From Schizochytrium sp. TIO01 (lineage: Eukaryota > Sar > Bigyra > Thraustochytrida > Thraustochytriidae), in NCBI GenBank assembly GCA_004764695.1, contig SMSO01000031.1:4387048-4451047 (forward strand): a stretch of DNA of 64,000 bases, in the 5' to 3' direction. The translations under genes were made by a program, and so were the position numbers. Shown here one piece after another: positions 10,886-24,300 of this stretch. The notes under the pieces were generated by a model. The model saw nothing but the letters and a program-made list of their open reading frames with translations. It ran no database searches and had not been told where the DNA came from. Every line of letters starts with the position of its first letter. The first letter of the stretch is position 1.

Positions 10886-13800
10886 GCTAACAATTTCTAT
10901 AGTCATTTGAGCATAGAAGCTCTCTTTCAGTTTCCCTGGGCATCCAAAGTTGGGAAGCCTTATCATACTGCAGAGCGTGGAAAGCAAAGCCTGGTCATTA
11001 AAAAAGATCTCTGTAAGAAGGGACAAATCAACAAAATCATCTACCGTGTGGAGAGGTCAAGGCCAAAGAGAAAACAATAAATATTTGAATTTTTGTTCGG
11101 GATTCCCATTCGTATGATGAAATGCCTCTAAGATGACCATTTGTACGAACAGCCAATCCCTAAAAAAGAGCAATTGTTTTTAACTGGGAATAATGTTGAA
11201 CTTGAACCTATGCGCTGCAAACGAGAGCAATTGCGCAGATTTTGGATTTCCACATGATCTTTGAATTATTCGACTAGGCTACACGCAGGAGGGAGTAGCT
11301 CTACATTGTCAAACAACTTCTGTCGTTTTGAGGTGTGCGACTGACTGTACTGCGGATTTGTTAATTGACACTAGTTTATCTGGTAAGCCATCATCATGGA
11401 AACCTGAAGGGAAATTTAATGCTTAACAAACCTGCTCGTCTTGTATTTTTTATTTTTTAAATGCAACGAATATATTCAGTTGCTCAATAGAATATATTCG
11501 TAATCGCCGCACGGAAAATATTTAAAAAAAAAATCGCTACTGCCACAGGTGATTTGATAACTAAACTTTGAAGGAACATGGCATCGAGAGAACACAGATA
11601 ACAACCTCTAGAAAAAGGAGAGGGAAACATCAGCCAGGTGTTTCAGTTTTATCATGAGATTGCGTTACTTGAAATCTCTGATTTCCGAAAGCGCAATTTG
11701 ATTAAAAAAGAATTAATGTAAAATAAAATAATTTTGGAAAGGAACGTAATTCTACAAAGATAGTATATTGCATTGTACTAAATGTCTCAACTAATAGGAC
11801 ACAATACAGCTCTGGCTCTAGGATTTTGTCAGCCACTCGGGCAGCCATACGCTAGAGTAGATAATGTTGGAATTGTGTCGTGCCATAAATGCCACACGTT
11901 GGATCCTGAGTGACTTTTTTGTCAGCCGTGGGCATCCTCGGTGCCTTAGGCATATCATTCTCGACGAGTCAGCGGTATTGTCGATTGTGATAGTTGGATT
12001 CTCCAAAATCAAAGGTAGCTCAGAGCCAGACTAGTATTCCGTGCAGAATTCTAAGTATTTGGTCTCGTGGTATTACTACTGCAGGACTACCATTTAACAA
12101 CTGTAAAGAAGGACTCCTTCAGTGTGTTTACGCTCAAGTTTCACCTTCTATAAGAGAGACTACAGTATTGCTTGCATAGGGTAGAAACTAGCAATGGCGC
12201 GCTTCCTATCACAAGTCTTCAAGCCTGGCTTGCGACTCGTGACCCTACTACGCCTTTAGGGCATTAGAGCAACGCAACAGGGCCAACCAAGCCTGGAAAC
12301 TTGCAACAGACTGGCCAAGGTAGGCTGTTTCGATACCACTCTTGCTGACCTCGGACCCTTCTACCTACTATTGCCTAGTAGGTTGGAAGTCCCCTCTAAA
12401 GGCCTATTTACTCCGTAGATAGCAGGTATCACTATTTGAAGGAACTGGCAAGTTTGGAACAGAACGAGTCTCGGGGAAGTCCATAGAACTAGTTAATGAA
12501 AACATATAGGAAGCTAAGTGTGCCACGTTCTCTGCATGAGCGCTGACTTCGGCAGGTTGTCCCTGGTTTATCACAGGACTTAGTGACCCTATAGTTATAT
12601 AGTTATACATAGTTGTACGCTAGAACGAGGATGACGAGGCCTGTGTTTTCCTCGATGAGACTTCCTCTTACTGTGTTTCTTTCGGCTTCTGAGACTAGCA
12701 AAAATACTAGGTACGTGGGTAGGTACTTAGTAGCAGAATTCGAGAAATGAACATTGACATGAAGAAAGGAAGCCTGCCAGCAGCCTGGGAAGCAGCCCAG
12801 GCCTTGGCCGCTTAATCTTTTAGGCTCCTAAAGAAGCGTCCTCGAAGGCCGAGGCGTCAAAGCTGATTAGTCATCTGCGTTGCTCCTGAGTCCTGTTGCA
12901 GGATAGATCTATACTTTAATGAAAGGATTTACTTCAAGAGAAAGATAAGTCTCTGATTTGTGATGATGATTTTTATTTATTTAATACTTGCTACCCACGG
13001 CCTTGATTGTTAGTAGTTTGTAGGCCAGAACGAAATGTATTGCGTGCTATAATGTACAGCCGGACTATATTTGTATATTATTTTCTGCGGACCCGACATT
13101 TGCATTTCAACAATAAAACAAACAGGGGTCCAAGATGGCTCGAGGTGGGTAAGAGAGTCTCAAGTAACAAGAAGAGTGGCTTTGCATTCCCTGCCAAGGT
13201 GGAAGTTTTGTAACAATCTTAGTAAAGGCCATACTTCTAAGCTTTGAGGAGGTTTCCTAGGCAATCAGAGACCAGGCACTGCAAGTCTATTAGTCCTTCT
13301 CAAAGTGCTGGTGAAATGCATACCATGCCATGCCATGCCATGCCAACACTCATTTCACTTATTGTGTTCCACAGGCAATCTGCTCGAACTTTTTGTTCTT
13401 GCCATCGTAATCGTAATAGAAGATCCAGGCCGCGTGCCGAAGGCCCATGGCGCAGGAAAACCTGATCCTGCGATGTAGGTAGAAAGCTAGAAAACTTGTG
13501 ACACCCACTAGTACTCAAGCTCAATGATGTACCTCGAGACCTTAGGATTCTCTAATAGATTGCAGGACAATAGACAAAACGAAAATGGGGCAAAACTTTG
13601 CTTGCTTCTGTGGTACTTTGAGAACATTGTTAACTAGCAAAGATTTGAGTTAAGGCCTTTTGCAAAGACTATGTCACAGCTGGCTGGCTTTGTCGGCCCG
13701 TGGCAGCACTTGAAAATATGCATAGAATACCCTTCTCTTGCCTTCTAGCCTCAGCATGCATGCTGGTGGTCACTTAAGTCTCTCGCAGGTCCGACTAGGA

Positions 13801-14514
13801 GGTAGACAAATTCATTACAACTAGAACTAACTGATTTACCACTCTGTGGAGGTTTGTGAAACCTTGTTCCCTAAGTCTTTCATATTATCGATGTAGGTCC
13901 TATTCTTGTCTGCAGAGCATAATAAATATGTAGATAGGAGGCTATGTTCTTCCCCAACACAGGTAACTCGCAAAGGAAGCACGCAGTGCTCCTCTCGTGG
14001 GAGACCAAGTTCGTGACAGGAATGTTTCAACATTAACTTTTCACACAAGTTTGGGCGGACTTCAAGGAGGATTAATTAAGAAGCGGAATTTTGATTGATC
14101 GATCCGGGCTGTATAAACTTGAAAATGCAAACCTCAGCAGGAAAGGTACATGCGCTACTTCAATTAGGGCGGAAGGTATTCCCATGATTGGTTATTTTCA
14201 GAATGTAACAAACAAAAACTTCTGCCTTTCTACCAATCCAATATGGTAACACTACCAGTGGAAGAATACTCCTAAGAAAATTGACAAATTCAGGAAGAAT
14301 GTTTGCAATCAGAAGAGTAAAAGGCATTCCCTAGTTTTGGAAGTCCGCACTCTAACTAGAGAGCACTCTTGATAGAGAGACATGTATTTCGCCTGTTCTC
14401 CCTCGTGTTAGAATAGTGGAGATTAAACGCAGCTCGGAGGCTTCAACGCAACTCAAAATCAGAGCTCTCGTGGAGGTGGGCTTTCAATAAAGGACACAGT
14501 GTAATCTAAAGTTT

Positions 14515-14700
14515 TCCTTTCTAACAATATTTTTACAAAACACATTCCACTTTATTTTTAAAACTTTTGATGTAAAAGTTTTAAAATTGAATTCTAAATT
14601 TAGAAGAACTTTTCATTAAGTGTTTTTTTTTTTAAAAAAAATAATTTTATTATATATATAATGTATTTTAAAATTAAAACGAAAAAGGAAAAAGAAAAAC
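14515..14700. other. AT-rich island
   Basis: Long A and T runs, including about 12 T followed by about 10 A near 14623-14643, and a short TA alternation (about 14652-14661). It has the same character as the islands near 4.5, 9.4 and 22.7 kb. No coding frame. Confidence 0.7.
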
Positions 14701-14846
14701 AGAGTTCAAAACAACGCAGCAATTAGAAGGACAGGTGTACCCAGAGGAAGGGACTCTGAAGTTGGAATGAGTTTTTCCTCCCTCTCATCATCGCCTTTAA
14801 AGAAAAGCGCCCCATCGATCTATTGCTAACTATCTATTAGTGGAGA

Positions 14847-14847
14847 G

Positions 14848-14938
<91 letters not shown>
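14847..14938. repeat. GAAA microsatellite, about 23 units
   Basis: An essentially perfect run of 92 bp, the longest microsatellite in the window. On the minus strand it reads Phe-Leu-Ser-Phe repeats in open frames, which explains the spurious frames there. It is a pure purine/pyrimidine tract. Confidence 0.95.
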
Positions 14939-16864
14939 AGCCATAGTCCGAACCTCCCAACGAGAAGAAAGCGAGGCTAAAAAAAAAAAGGCGGAGAAGA
15001 GGCACCTCCAAGAGCAGCGAAGGAAAAGGTGGCGGAGCTGAAAGCAGCTCAAGTTCCTAGGTACCTACCAGGCACGGGCAGGATGAGCGAATGGTAGATC
15101 TTGCTTGGTCTTCTTCTCCTTCTCGTCTTCTTTCCTGCCTGGAAAAGGCGCCAAGCGAGGAGAATAATAATGGTGATTTTAGTATTAATAATAATAAATA
15201 ATAAATAATAATAATGATTTCAATGATATTAATAACAATAATATGAATAATAAGAAGAAGAAGCGTGGCTGAAGATGATCCTCAACGTCGATTGGGTCCG
15301 TTTGGGAGAGACTCGGAGCACCATAGGAGGTCCGTAGAACCGCCAGCGATGGATTTTGTGCGTGCTATCTTCATTCGCAGCAGCTGAGGACATGAACGCG
15401 GAGAAGCAGAGGTGCGCTTCACTCACTCACTCACTCACTCACTCACTCAATCGCTCGCTGATGCATTCACAGAGGAGCGAGAAGAACCTCGAAGCGGTTT
15501 GTTTGGCGGGTAAATAGCGCCTTCGTGTCTTACTTACTATGCAATGTAAATGATTTTGCTGTCTTGGAGGGAACTTCGAGGGTGGTAGGTACAGTGGTCC
15601 TGGCTCACATTCGTCTTCCTCGCGCTTGCGCTTATCTTACACATGCCGCAGGGCCTCCTTCCAAGCCTTGCGAGTCGAGTGCTGTCTCTCAGTCAGAGTT
15701 CACGCAAGCAAGCAAGCAAGCAAGCAAGCATGCAAGCGAAAGCCTCGTTTCGATCGTGCTCGATAACCCGTGCCAGCCGCCGGTGCTGCGCTGTAAGTCA
15801 GTCTAGGCAGACAGGCAGACAGGCAGACATGTACGCTGCAAGCAGCAGCCATCGACCTTGGATTAGACGCCGCTCCCTAGACGGTTATTCGTTAGACAGT
15901 CAGTCAGTCAGTCAGTCAGTCAGTCGGTTGAGTGAGTGAGAGATTGAGTGAGTTCCTAAGTCTCTCGTGGCGAGGAAGTTACTCGCTTGGTTGGAGACGA
16001 CGAATGCGGAGGAGGAAGCGCTTATTGCCAACACCGCCGCGGTGATGGCAGCAATGCCACTGGAGCGAACTTCACTCGTTCCACAATGGGCGGCAAGCAG
16101 GACAATTCTTGCAGCACGGTTCTCGTCTTTCCAGCGAGCAAGCTGCCAGTTCTGCCAAGCAGAGATCATGCCTGGGTGCAGCTGGCAATCGAGACCGAGA
16201 CCGAGACCGAGAGCGCCATGCAGCGCCTGCATACATACATGCATACATACATACAGAAATAGACGCATCCATGCATACTGCATACACGCATGCGCATTTA
16301 TGATGCAAACGTGGCCAGCGATGGCGGCACAGCGGCCAGGCCCCGAACTCTGAGTCTATCTATAGCTGGCAGCGATGACTTCATGAGGTTTCTCTTGCTG
16401 TGCACACAGTGCAGAACCAGGGAGCTGCTGCACGGCGGATGGGGCCTTTGAGCAGCGCAGCAGGTGGAGCAGATACGTGTCAGCAAGGCACGCAATGAAT
16501 GGTACGGAGTACTTCGAACGTTTTGTTTTCCATCCCAGGTTCAGGATCTCAGGAGTTTCCAGAGAGGCAGCTAGCCGAGCAAGCTTGCCTGCTCTAGAGT
16601 TAGTACGAATCGTTGAAGGAAGGGAAGCGGGGCAGCCTCCTCAGCGACGGCGGGCGTTGTATCATCGCTTGCGCAGTGTTGTACGTTCGCTCAAGTCCGC
16701 TTGCGCGTTGAAAGCCGGGGTGTGGGCGGTGTATCCATCTACCCGTTTCTTGCTGTGTATGCAAAGTGGGTTCCTTCGATTCAGCATAAAGAAAGCCTTG
16801 GCCATCGCTGTTGCTTATACAATGAGCAAACGCAAGCTCGCACTGCTCTGTCGCCGTTTCTAAA

Positions 16865-16899
<35 letters not shown>
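16865..16899. repeat. TTGC microsatellite
   Basis: About nine TTGC units. The same motif, as TTGC or its complement GCAA, recurs at 15703, 31995, 34161 and 58760, making it a favoured repeat type in this genome. All three frames of GCAA repeats avoid stops and read as Lys-Gln-Ala-Ser. Confidence 0.9.
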
Positions 16900-18349
16900 T
16901 TCTCCAGCGTGTTGACCGCAATCTCTGTTCTCGACTTTTCTGTACGGAGCTCTGTCCTTTCTTTCAATAAAATATCTTCTCCTTTTATGCCGCACAATGC
17001 CACCGAAGCTACTGCAACGTTCGTTCGAACCCGAAGTCTACGTACCTCCGGATAAGTGCCGCACGTATTACATGACAGAACCGGGTTCTGATGGGCGACT
17101 CTGCGAAGACCTCGTTTGCGCAAGAGAGCTCTCTTATCAGTGCGCAAGAAAGTACACACCGGAACCAATAAGCGGAGCAGATTTCAGTTCTATTAGTGCG
17201 CACCTTGGTATTATTATATTATTAGCAGTGCCAGTGGTCCCTCCGTATATTAATTAGCTCCGGAGTCTTTCTACTTCTACTTCACCATGAGGTGGAGCAA
17301 GCAATATCTACTTCACCCCGAACTCGCAGTTCTGCTGTGATCGATCATACAGATTACCAGCAACCGACAACCGCAGCTGATGAGAGGTTCTACAATTTAT
17401 TTAACAAGGGGTAGGCAGCGACATCAGCACCAGGCAAGAAGTTGTCTTCGTAATACTCGCCGCAGTGCGCTTCTTGTTATGCTCGGAGCAAGATGGGGTA
17501 TGTCGTCTTACAAGAGTAGTAGCATGGGCCTTTGCAAACATCCAAGAAAAGGAGCAACACGCTCTCTACTCTGGAGAGTAAACTCGAGCGACCACACCGA
17601 GCATTGTCACAAAAGGCTGGCCCGAACATAATGCAACTTTATGAATAGCAGTACCTGGTGCCATGATAATATGTTGGAGTTTAATCATGTTTGTTTGTGT
17701 GAGAAGCTTGAAGTAGAGTGAGAACTATAAACGCGGCGATGAGCAAAGTAATAGGACGACTGAACGGAACCGAATCAAAGTACCCTGATGGCCTTTACTA
17801 AACGTTGACTCCATGCAAACAAGCAAGCAAGCAATAATTCATTTATTTTATAGGCATTCCTTCTTTTTATTGTTATCGATAAAAGAGCTCAACTAGTTGA
17901 AATAAACTGGCGACTGGCCAAGAAGCACGTTTTCAACGATCCCCAAATCTCGCAATTAATTAATTACTTTTCCCCCTTCCTCTCCTGTTGTCGTGCCTTT
18001 AACCAAGTGCTAAAGAAAGAACAATAAATTGCAGGGTAGCTTATTAGAAATGCATAAAATTGCACGCGTTAAAGCCCTCTTCACTCAGAATTCGCTGTTA
18101 GTCAGTTGGCGAGGAGCTTGTGAATGCTTGCCAGGCAGCAACAGCAGCACCACCACTACCCCTAGCGAAAAAGTGCTGACACCCTCTTCCACCCAAGTCG
18201 GCATTTCTTTTCTTTTCTGCTCAAAAGGTTGAGAAGACTTCTTAAAAGCTAACAAACAATTGCTACCTTGATAGTCTGTCTGTCTCTGCCTTTCATTTTA
18301 TTCTATATTGATCCACTGTTTAGTCTCGCGAGTACAAATTCTCATTCTG

Positions 18350-21300
18350 TTTATCGATGAACTAAAATCCTCAATGAAATTGAGATTTAAATTAAAAATA
18401 AGATTAAAAATAAGATTAAAATCGAAATAGTAATATCTATCATAATTGTGTGTAGTAAGACTTTCTTTCTTCTTTCTTTCTTTCTTAACAACTTTCGAAA
18501 AGAGAGAAAAAGAAAAGAAAAGAAAAGAAAAGAAAAGGACCTTCCCTCTGTCAATTGGCTGGCTGGCTGGCTGATGCAAGTCACCCGCGATCCGCCACGA
18601 TGAGAGGTGGTAAGATCGCTGAGTGTGTGGATCGCGTGTATCTTCGCACGACATGGACTTGTAGCATGGTGTTTTCACTCTTTATTGGAAAAAGCAGTGC
18701 GCTTGGTCGAGTTGACTGGAGGAGCGGGCCTCATCAGATAGCAAAAGAGCTGACATTGCTTCTGAGGAAGATTGGCATTGACAAAACGGACCCCGCGATT
18801 CATGAGGAGATCAATTAACAGCGCAGCTAGAACCAGTAGGGAGCGGATAGATGATGCATGCATGCATGCCTACCTACTTCTCTTGTTGAAAGAGCGCATT
18901 TTCTGTTTGGCCTGGGACTCTGAGTTTCGTGAGTACAGGTAAAGGAGTCGGGCCAAGATGAGGATAGGGAATGGTGACGAGTGTGACGACGCGACGCCAA
19001 GGTCTAGGCAATGCTGCAAGGAGTTTTTCTGGATCAAATTAGGATAAGGATTTTATATTTTACTACAACGATTTCAGGAGAAGGTGTCATTGCCCAGGTT
19101 CGAGTTGCTCATCTTTGCCCCTTTGGCTCTACAAACTGACTGGTTGTGAGACTACTACATGTTGAGAAGAAGGGGGAATAATATCATCCCTTTTACTTCA
19201 TGAATAACATAGCTCTACTTCATGAAAGCAGCCTGCGACTTGAGCGCGTCTCTCGAAAGCAATAGAATACTTTGCTGAGCAAGAACAGCGATTGCAAGGA
19301 GGACAGGAATAGCAAGAGCATCCAGTCAACAACCACTGACGAGTCACGAGGATGGAAAGATCTTTGTGGCAAAAAGACGCGCAGTCTTGTGAAGGAAGAC
19401 CTGTGTTCGAGGCAAGGCAATGAGTGGCAATGGGTGGCAATGGGGAGCCCGAGGTAAGTGCCATTGCAGACAAGAAGAATCGTCTCAGCGCAATGCTGGT
19501 GCATGAACAGAGTTGTCAACCTGTCATGATACTTCCCTCGTGAAATGCAGCACAGCGAATACCATCGGCATTTTACTTGGCAAGCGTAATATCAGCCATG
19601 GAAAAGGAAAACCAACTTCGATCTTTGCGCTGAAGCTAGGAAGTTACAGAGTCGAAGGCTCAAAACCACACAGGTGGTTGATGCGCTGAAGGTGCTTTCT
19701 AGTCGTAGATCTTGGAAATTGAATTGTAATATTAGCAAAACGCAAGGGTGGCGGATGATGATGCCGTCGTTGGCTGCAAACCAGTCAATCTTTTTACTGG
19801 AAGAAACCAATTCTCCCAGGTAGCGTTTCTTTTCCCGTAAATTATTATTATTATTGTACACTGTAACGAAAACAACAGAACCGGGAAGTCTATAGACCAA
19901 GATGAGCAGGACTGAGATTTCTGAACAAGACACAGGTTTTCAAGTCTCTTTTCTGGCTGAAACTATCATTCATTTACAAAATGGATTGGTACGAGATATT
20001 TACCATGGATCAGTATGTTATTAAAATAGATTGCTCCACTTAAGTGTTTGTTATTCAAAGTTCATACCCCCGGCTTTTGAAGGCTTTTCATCAATTTCTG
20101 TGATACAGAGGAGAGCACCAATTTTGATATAATGTTCGAACAACCGAATTTGAATTGAGAGGAATCATCATTGAACACTAACATTCGCATACGGGCCACC
20201 TTGGGAGTGACACTCATTTCCTCGAAATTGTGCAGCGATTAGTTTTCTCTGCTTTTACAGTTGGAGATTTCGAACGTCACATTGAAAAGAAGGAAAAGCG
20301 AGCGCACCCATCACGGCCTTGGAAAATCACAGCAACGAGATATCCTTGTAACAAAACATCGAAGAGATGGAAGTGTCTGTACAATATCAATATGATTAGT
20401 CAATGGTCGAAATGGTACTTTGCCATCTTGCTGTGTTGCTGGCTAGCATTGTGATGACTGCTCAGCAATATTCGACTAGTTTTTGGCAAAGATCTTCATT
20501 GCATTTGAAAATAACTCTAGCATATAAAACTTTGCAGATCGTTGCAGAAGCGTGTCTCAGGCAAGCGAGCTAAGTTACCCGACGTAATCATCAAGCTAAA
20601 ACAGAAAACGACGCGAATGAGGTCTTGAGGTCCACCCAGAGTGCAAGGATTCCTTACTGTATTGATTTGCACAGGAGTAGGTAGATCTGATATGTCCCGA
20701 GGAATGCTTCAAAGAAAAACAGGAAACAATAGTAAGCATAGCGCAAGAAAACCTTAGCCAGATCCTGACAGAGTCACTTCACTTAATCTGCTCAAAACGG
20801 AACGGGAGGAGTGAGCACAACCCACATTTGTATCCTATTTTGTTCAATCAACTATTGTACTGGGGAAATTCAAGGGGTGCGTCATTTCATATAGATATGC
20901 ATCAAGACTCTCAACTGATCGTGTGCCTGCGTAGTAGTTAGAGAAAAAACTTGTGATGATACATTCGACACATGAAACGATAGGTCTTCTAGTAAGGTAA
21001 CAACATTGTAACTCGTATATAAGCCACATTGCGTGCGCAATATAAAGGTAATCATATTGAGTCATTGTTGCCGTAAATTGATCCTTCTCAGCGCAAGTTT
21101 ACCACTTTCACAGTGTTTCATCGTTCCCATCACATTGGACTCCATTTACTTCAGCAGCTTATTTTGCCCCACTGCCAACACTTTGAAGCCTAATTGGCTG
21201 TAAAGAAAAGTGCTTAGGTGCTCACTGCCGGGTCAATGGGTGAAGAGGCGCAGGCATTTGAACTCTCATGCCCTCTCGCCCTTTCGAATGAGTTGCGTGT

Positions 21301-24300
21301 AATCCATTGTCTATATCCGAGTGAGATGGTCATTGAATGTGATTGCATTTGGCGTGGAAACCTCTTTTTATCAACTTATCTGAAAACCATTTTGGCTTTT
21401 CCAAACATCGTTCGGTTGGACTGGGACCGTCTTGAATTCAGTAAAAAGGCTAGGAGAATTGTATATTGTTTCCACTAGGCAAGTCCGTATAGAGTGTTCA
21501 ATGTTATTTACCTTTGCGCAAGCTTTACCCAGAGTTCTTCCGATGGCACATGCTGCCATCATACCTCATGACCTCATTCGGTGATCGTTCTCTCCTTCCA
21601 ACTGGCTAATAATTTGTATTCAAGCCAAAAGTTTCGTAGGCAGCCTCTGCTTCCGTGGCAAAAAGACAACCCTGAGCCCTTTGGCTGTCTTCTGAGAGGC
21701 AAACAACTTGAAGGGAAGGTGTCTTTTTCTATATTCCATGTAATTTCCTGTCCAAAAAGGTATGATAGGTCGGTACCATCACACAAAGATGAGTGTATTA
21801 AAAATTACAGTGTTTCGTGCTTGCCAGTTCTTTCTTGTACTAATTGGAAACGACGATGCGAGTTCTCACAGCTACGCAAAAGTATCCCCTCATATCACTC
21901 GCTCGAAAGAACTGACGGGACCATCAGGGATCGATTGCAATTGGCCTGATTTCAATAATTGCGTCATGCCACAAAGTTGAAAGCAAGCACTTCCTTCATG
22001 AAGGTAGCTGCTCAATTGGAGACGCTGATATCGTTGCGTCAAGCTAAATCAAAATAGACACAAAGAGCAATTAATAATTGCAGGCACTGACTCCACATGA
22101 AGCAATGATGGAGATCATCAGCAGGATGGTCCTTATCTCTTCTGCCAACGATAGCTTTAAGGGATCACAATACCATATAATTACTCTACGTTCCCACTGC
22201 TACTTTCTAGTAAATGTAATACCCGTTTATTTATCTTTTGCTTCGCTCGTTGTATTCAGTCAACTCGAGAATATTTAAAAGAAGGTTACAAGTAATATAT
22301 ATTAAATACCTACCTAGAGTTTGGGAAAAGTATTATTTGGTGACGGAGTTACGAAACAAAAGAAAAACTTGGTAGCAGGGCAGATAACTAGGCTTTTAGT
22401 AGGTACGTACTATCGAAAGCCAGAATCAAGGAGCTCGCGAAACCCGAAGTGCAGGTGATTGATTGATTGAGGGTAGTTGTGTCTGGGCATTTTCGTCATT
22501 CAAGCTAGCTATGACGAGTACACGGAGCTTGGAGAATTGAGTATAGCGAACTACGCGCAATGTAGCGAGTGCCTAGATTAGAGAATTCTTATCAAAGTTG
22601 ACTTTTATTTACTTACTCTCTGTTGATTTCCTTTCTCTCTGTTTAACACTTTCTTTTCTTTTTATTAAACTTTATTATTTTTAAAATTATAGAATTAAAA
22701 AAAAACACCCTTTGGATACCCGACCACGTGTATTATGTGCTAACTTCAAAATTACATTTTTTCAAATTAAAAAAAAAGTTAAACAAAGAGTTTTTAATTT
22801 TTAAACATTTATTTCAAAAAAAAAAAAAAAAGGCGAAAGAAAATATTTTTTGCAGAATCAAAGTTTAAAGTTTAAAGTTTAAGAATAGTCCTTCGTCCGG
22901 TATGAGAAGCCCTCCCTCTCCTTGGAAGCAAGCGAGGTCCTAGAGATCTCCGTAGCACATACATAGACAGGATCGTGCTACTTGCTCCAGCTGATACGAT
23001 AGGGACTGCTTGTTTGTCTCACCTCGTCATCATTACGAACTACTACAGAGAACGAAAGTGCGGACCGACATGTTTGCTCGCTAGACCGCTGCCTATCCAT
23101 TACCTATAAGAGTTGGGCTTTCAGAGTTCCTGCAAAAAAGGAAGGACACCTTGGACTTCGATTGTTGACGGTTCCACTTGAAGGAGCTCAATGTGCTCCC
23201 GTTTTACTCGAAGGTTTTCCTCCTGCACTGTATATCCATGCAGCCACGCCTCGCCATATGCATGCATACATGCATGCCAGCACCACGTGAGAGTGGCAGA
23301 GCTTTGCAGCGAAGGCGGCGTCTATGAGCTCTCGTCTACGTTTGAGAGTGTCTGTGCTGCATTTGCAGAAGGAAGGAAGGCTGGCTACACCCGATTCTGC
23401 AACCCAGCTTGGCCTGCTAGCAGCTAGATAGGCGTATCTCTACCGCTCGATTACAGTGGGAGAGCCAGGATAACACAGATTTGTAGCACGGCCGAGACTG
23501 TTTCTTTGTTTTACTTTGATTTCGTTTGCTTTCGTTTGCTTTGCTATGGTTTGGTTTGGTTTGGTTTGGTGTGCTTTGCTCTGCTCGAGAGCTTGCTGCC
23601 TCTTCGGGGTCGAGAGGCTCTCGTGGCCAGTTCTTCTGTGAAGGTTGTTTCAGAGCAGAGCATGAAGAGTCAAGTCAAGTCCACAGAGAGCAGAGCGAGT
23701 TGTGGAAATCCAAGAATAAGACCGCTTGCAACTTCGCAGGCTTTGTAGACTTCTCTGTGGACTTGAAGGAGGAGGCTGTTCCTGTTCGTCTTTGGCTGCT
23801 TGAGTCTGTCTGGCTTCTCCGCCTGCCAGCGGGACTTTGCTATCTACATTGCCCAGCACTGTCGTCGATCAACCTGGAGTTGAAGACCGTGCAATAGCAG
23901 GCACCGGGCTGGCCTCTGCCCGATCAATCGAGCCTTGGGGGTCGGGAGCCTCGCTGCTGCTCAGGAAGGTCTTGCTGGCTCCTGGCGTTATGCATCAACA
24001 TAGAAATCGAGTGAACTGTGCAAAGAAAGCAAGCAAAATACGAGTTGGAAAACAAGCAACCTACCCATCGCCAGGCGCGAGCTGGAAGCCCTTATGTATT
24101 GCTGTACCTCGCTAGATAGGTATTCTGTTCTTCAGGGGAACATTAAGGGGCGACAGAGTTATTGTGCTATTCTTTGCAAGATTGCAAGCGGAAGGGACAG
24201 GACCCGTAGCACAGTCTAGTCGTGGCTTTTGTGGGATCGTGCAGAACCAAGGTGAGCTGGTGGCAGAGTGGGTAAGCGGCGTCAGCACGTTGCTCAGCGG

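Larger units (their letters stand above)
9300..14514. other. Gene-free stretch, AT island then mixed sequence
   Basis: It begins with an AT-rich island (about 9340-9500), followed by a TTTC tract (9592-9621), TTCTTG units (about 9889-9917), a GTT run (10092-10142), a 70-bp tandem duplication (10747-10885) and CATGC units (13318-13343). Between 10.9 and 14.5 kb I see only short frames without family features. Confidence 0.6.
14701..18349. other. Densest microsatellite block, no clear gene
   Basis: Within 3.6 kb lie GAAA (14847-14938), AAT (15182-15240), ACTC (15417-15448), GCAA (15703-15730), CAGACAGG (15804-15828), CAGT (15896-15925), ATAC (16230-16254) and TTGC (16865-16899) tracts. Several frames of 80-130 codons run through them, because these repeats contain no stops in any frame. 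One ATG frame (16997-17257, 86 codons, starting MPPKLLQRSF and ending in a hydrophobic stretch) lies outside the repeats. I recognise nothing in it. Confidence 0.6.

Noticed and set aside
14052-14350. Possible small inverted-repeat element (GCGGACTTC ... GAAGTCCGC)
   Set aside because: Only nine matching bases and no target-site duplication; expected by chance in this much sequence.
15703-15730. CRISPR-like or other spaced repeats among the tetranucleotide tracts
   Set aside because: All are contiguous simple repeats without unique spacers; the genome is eukaryotic.
17015-17040. TTCGAAC word resembling a tRNA T-loop on the minus strand
   Set aside because: The flanking bases do not form a T-stem and there is no A box at the right distance.
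16997-17257. ATG frame of 86 codons (MPPKLLQRSF...)
   Set aside because: Mildly protein-like, but the opposite strand is also open and no domain or homologue is recognised; mentioned only in the region note.
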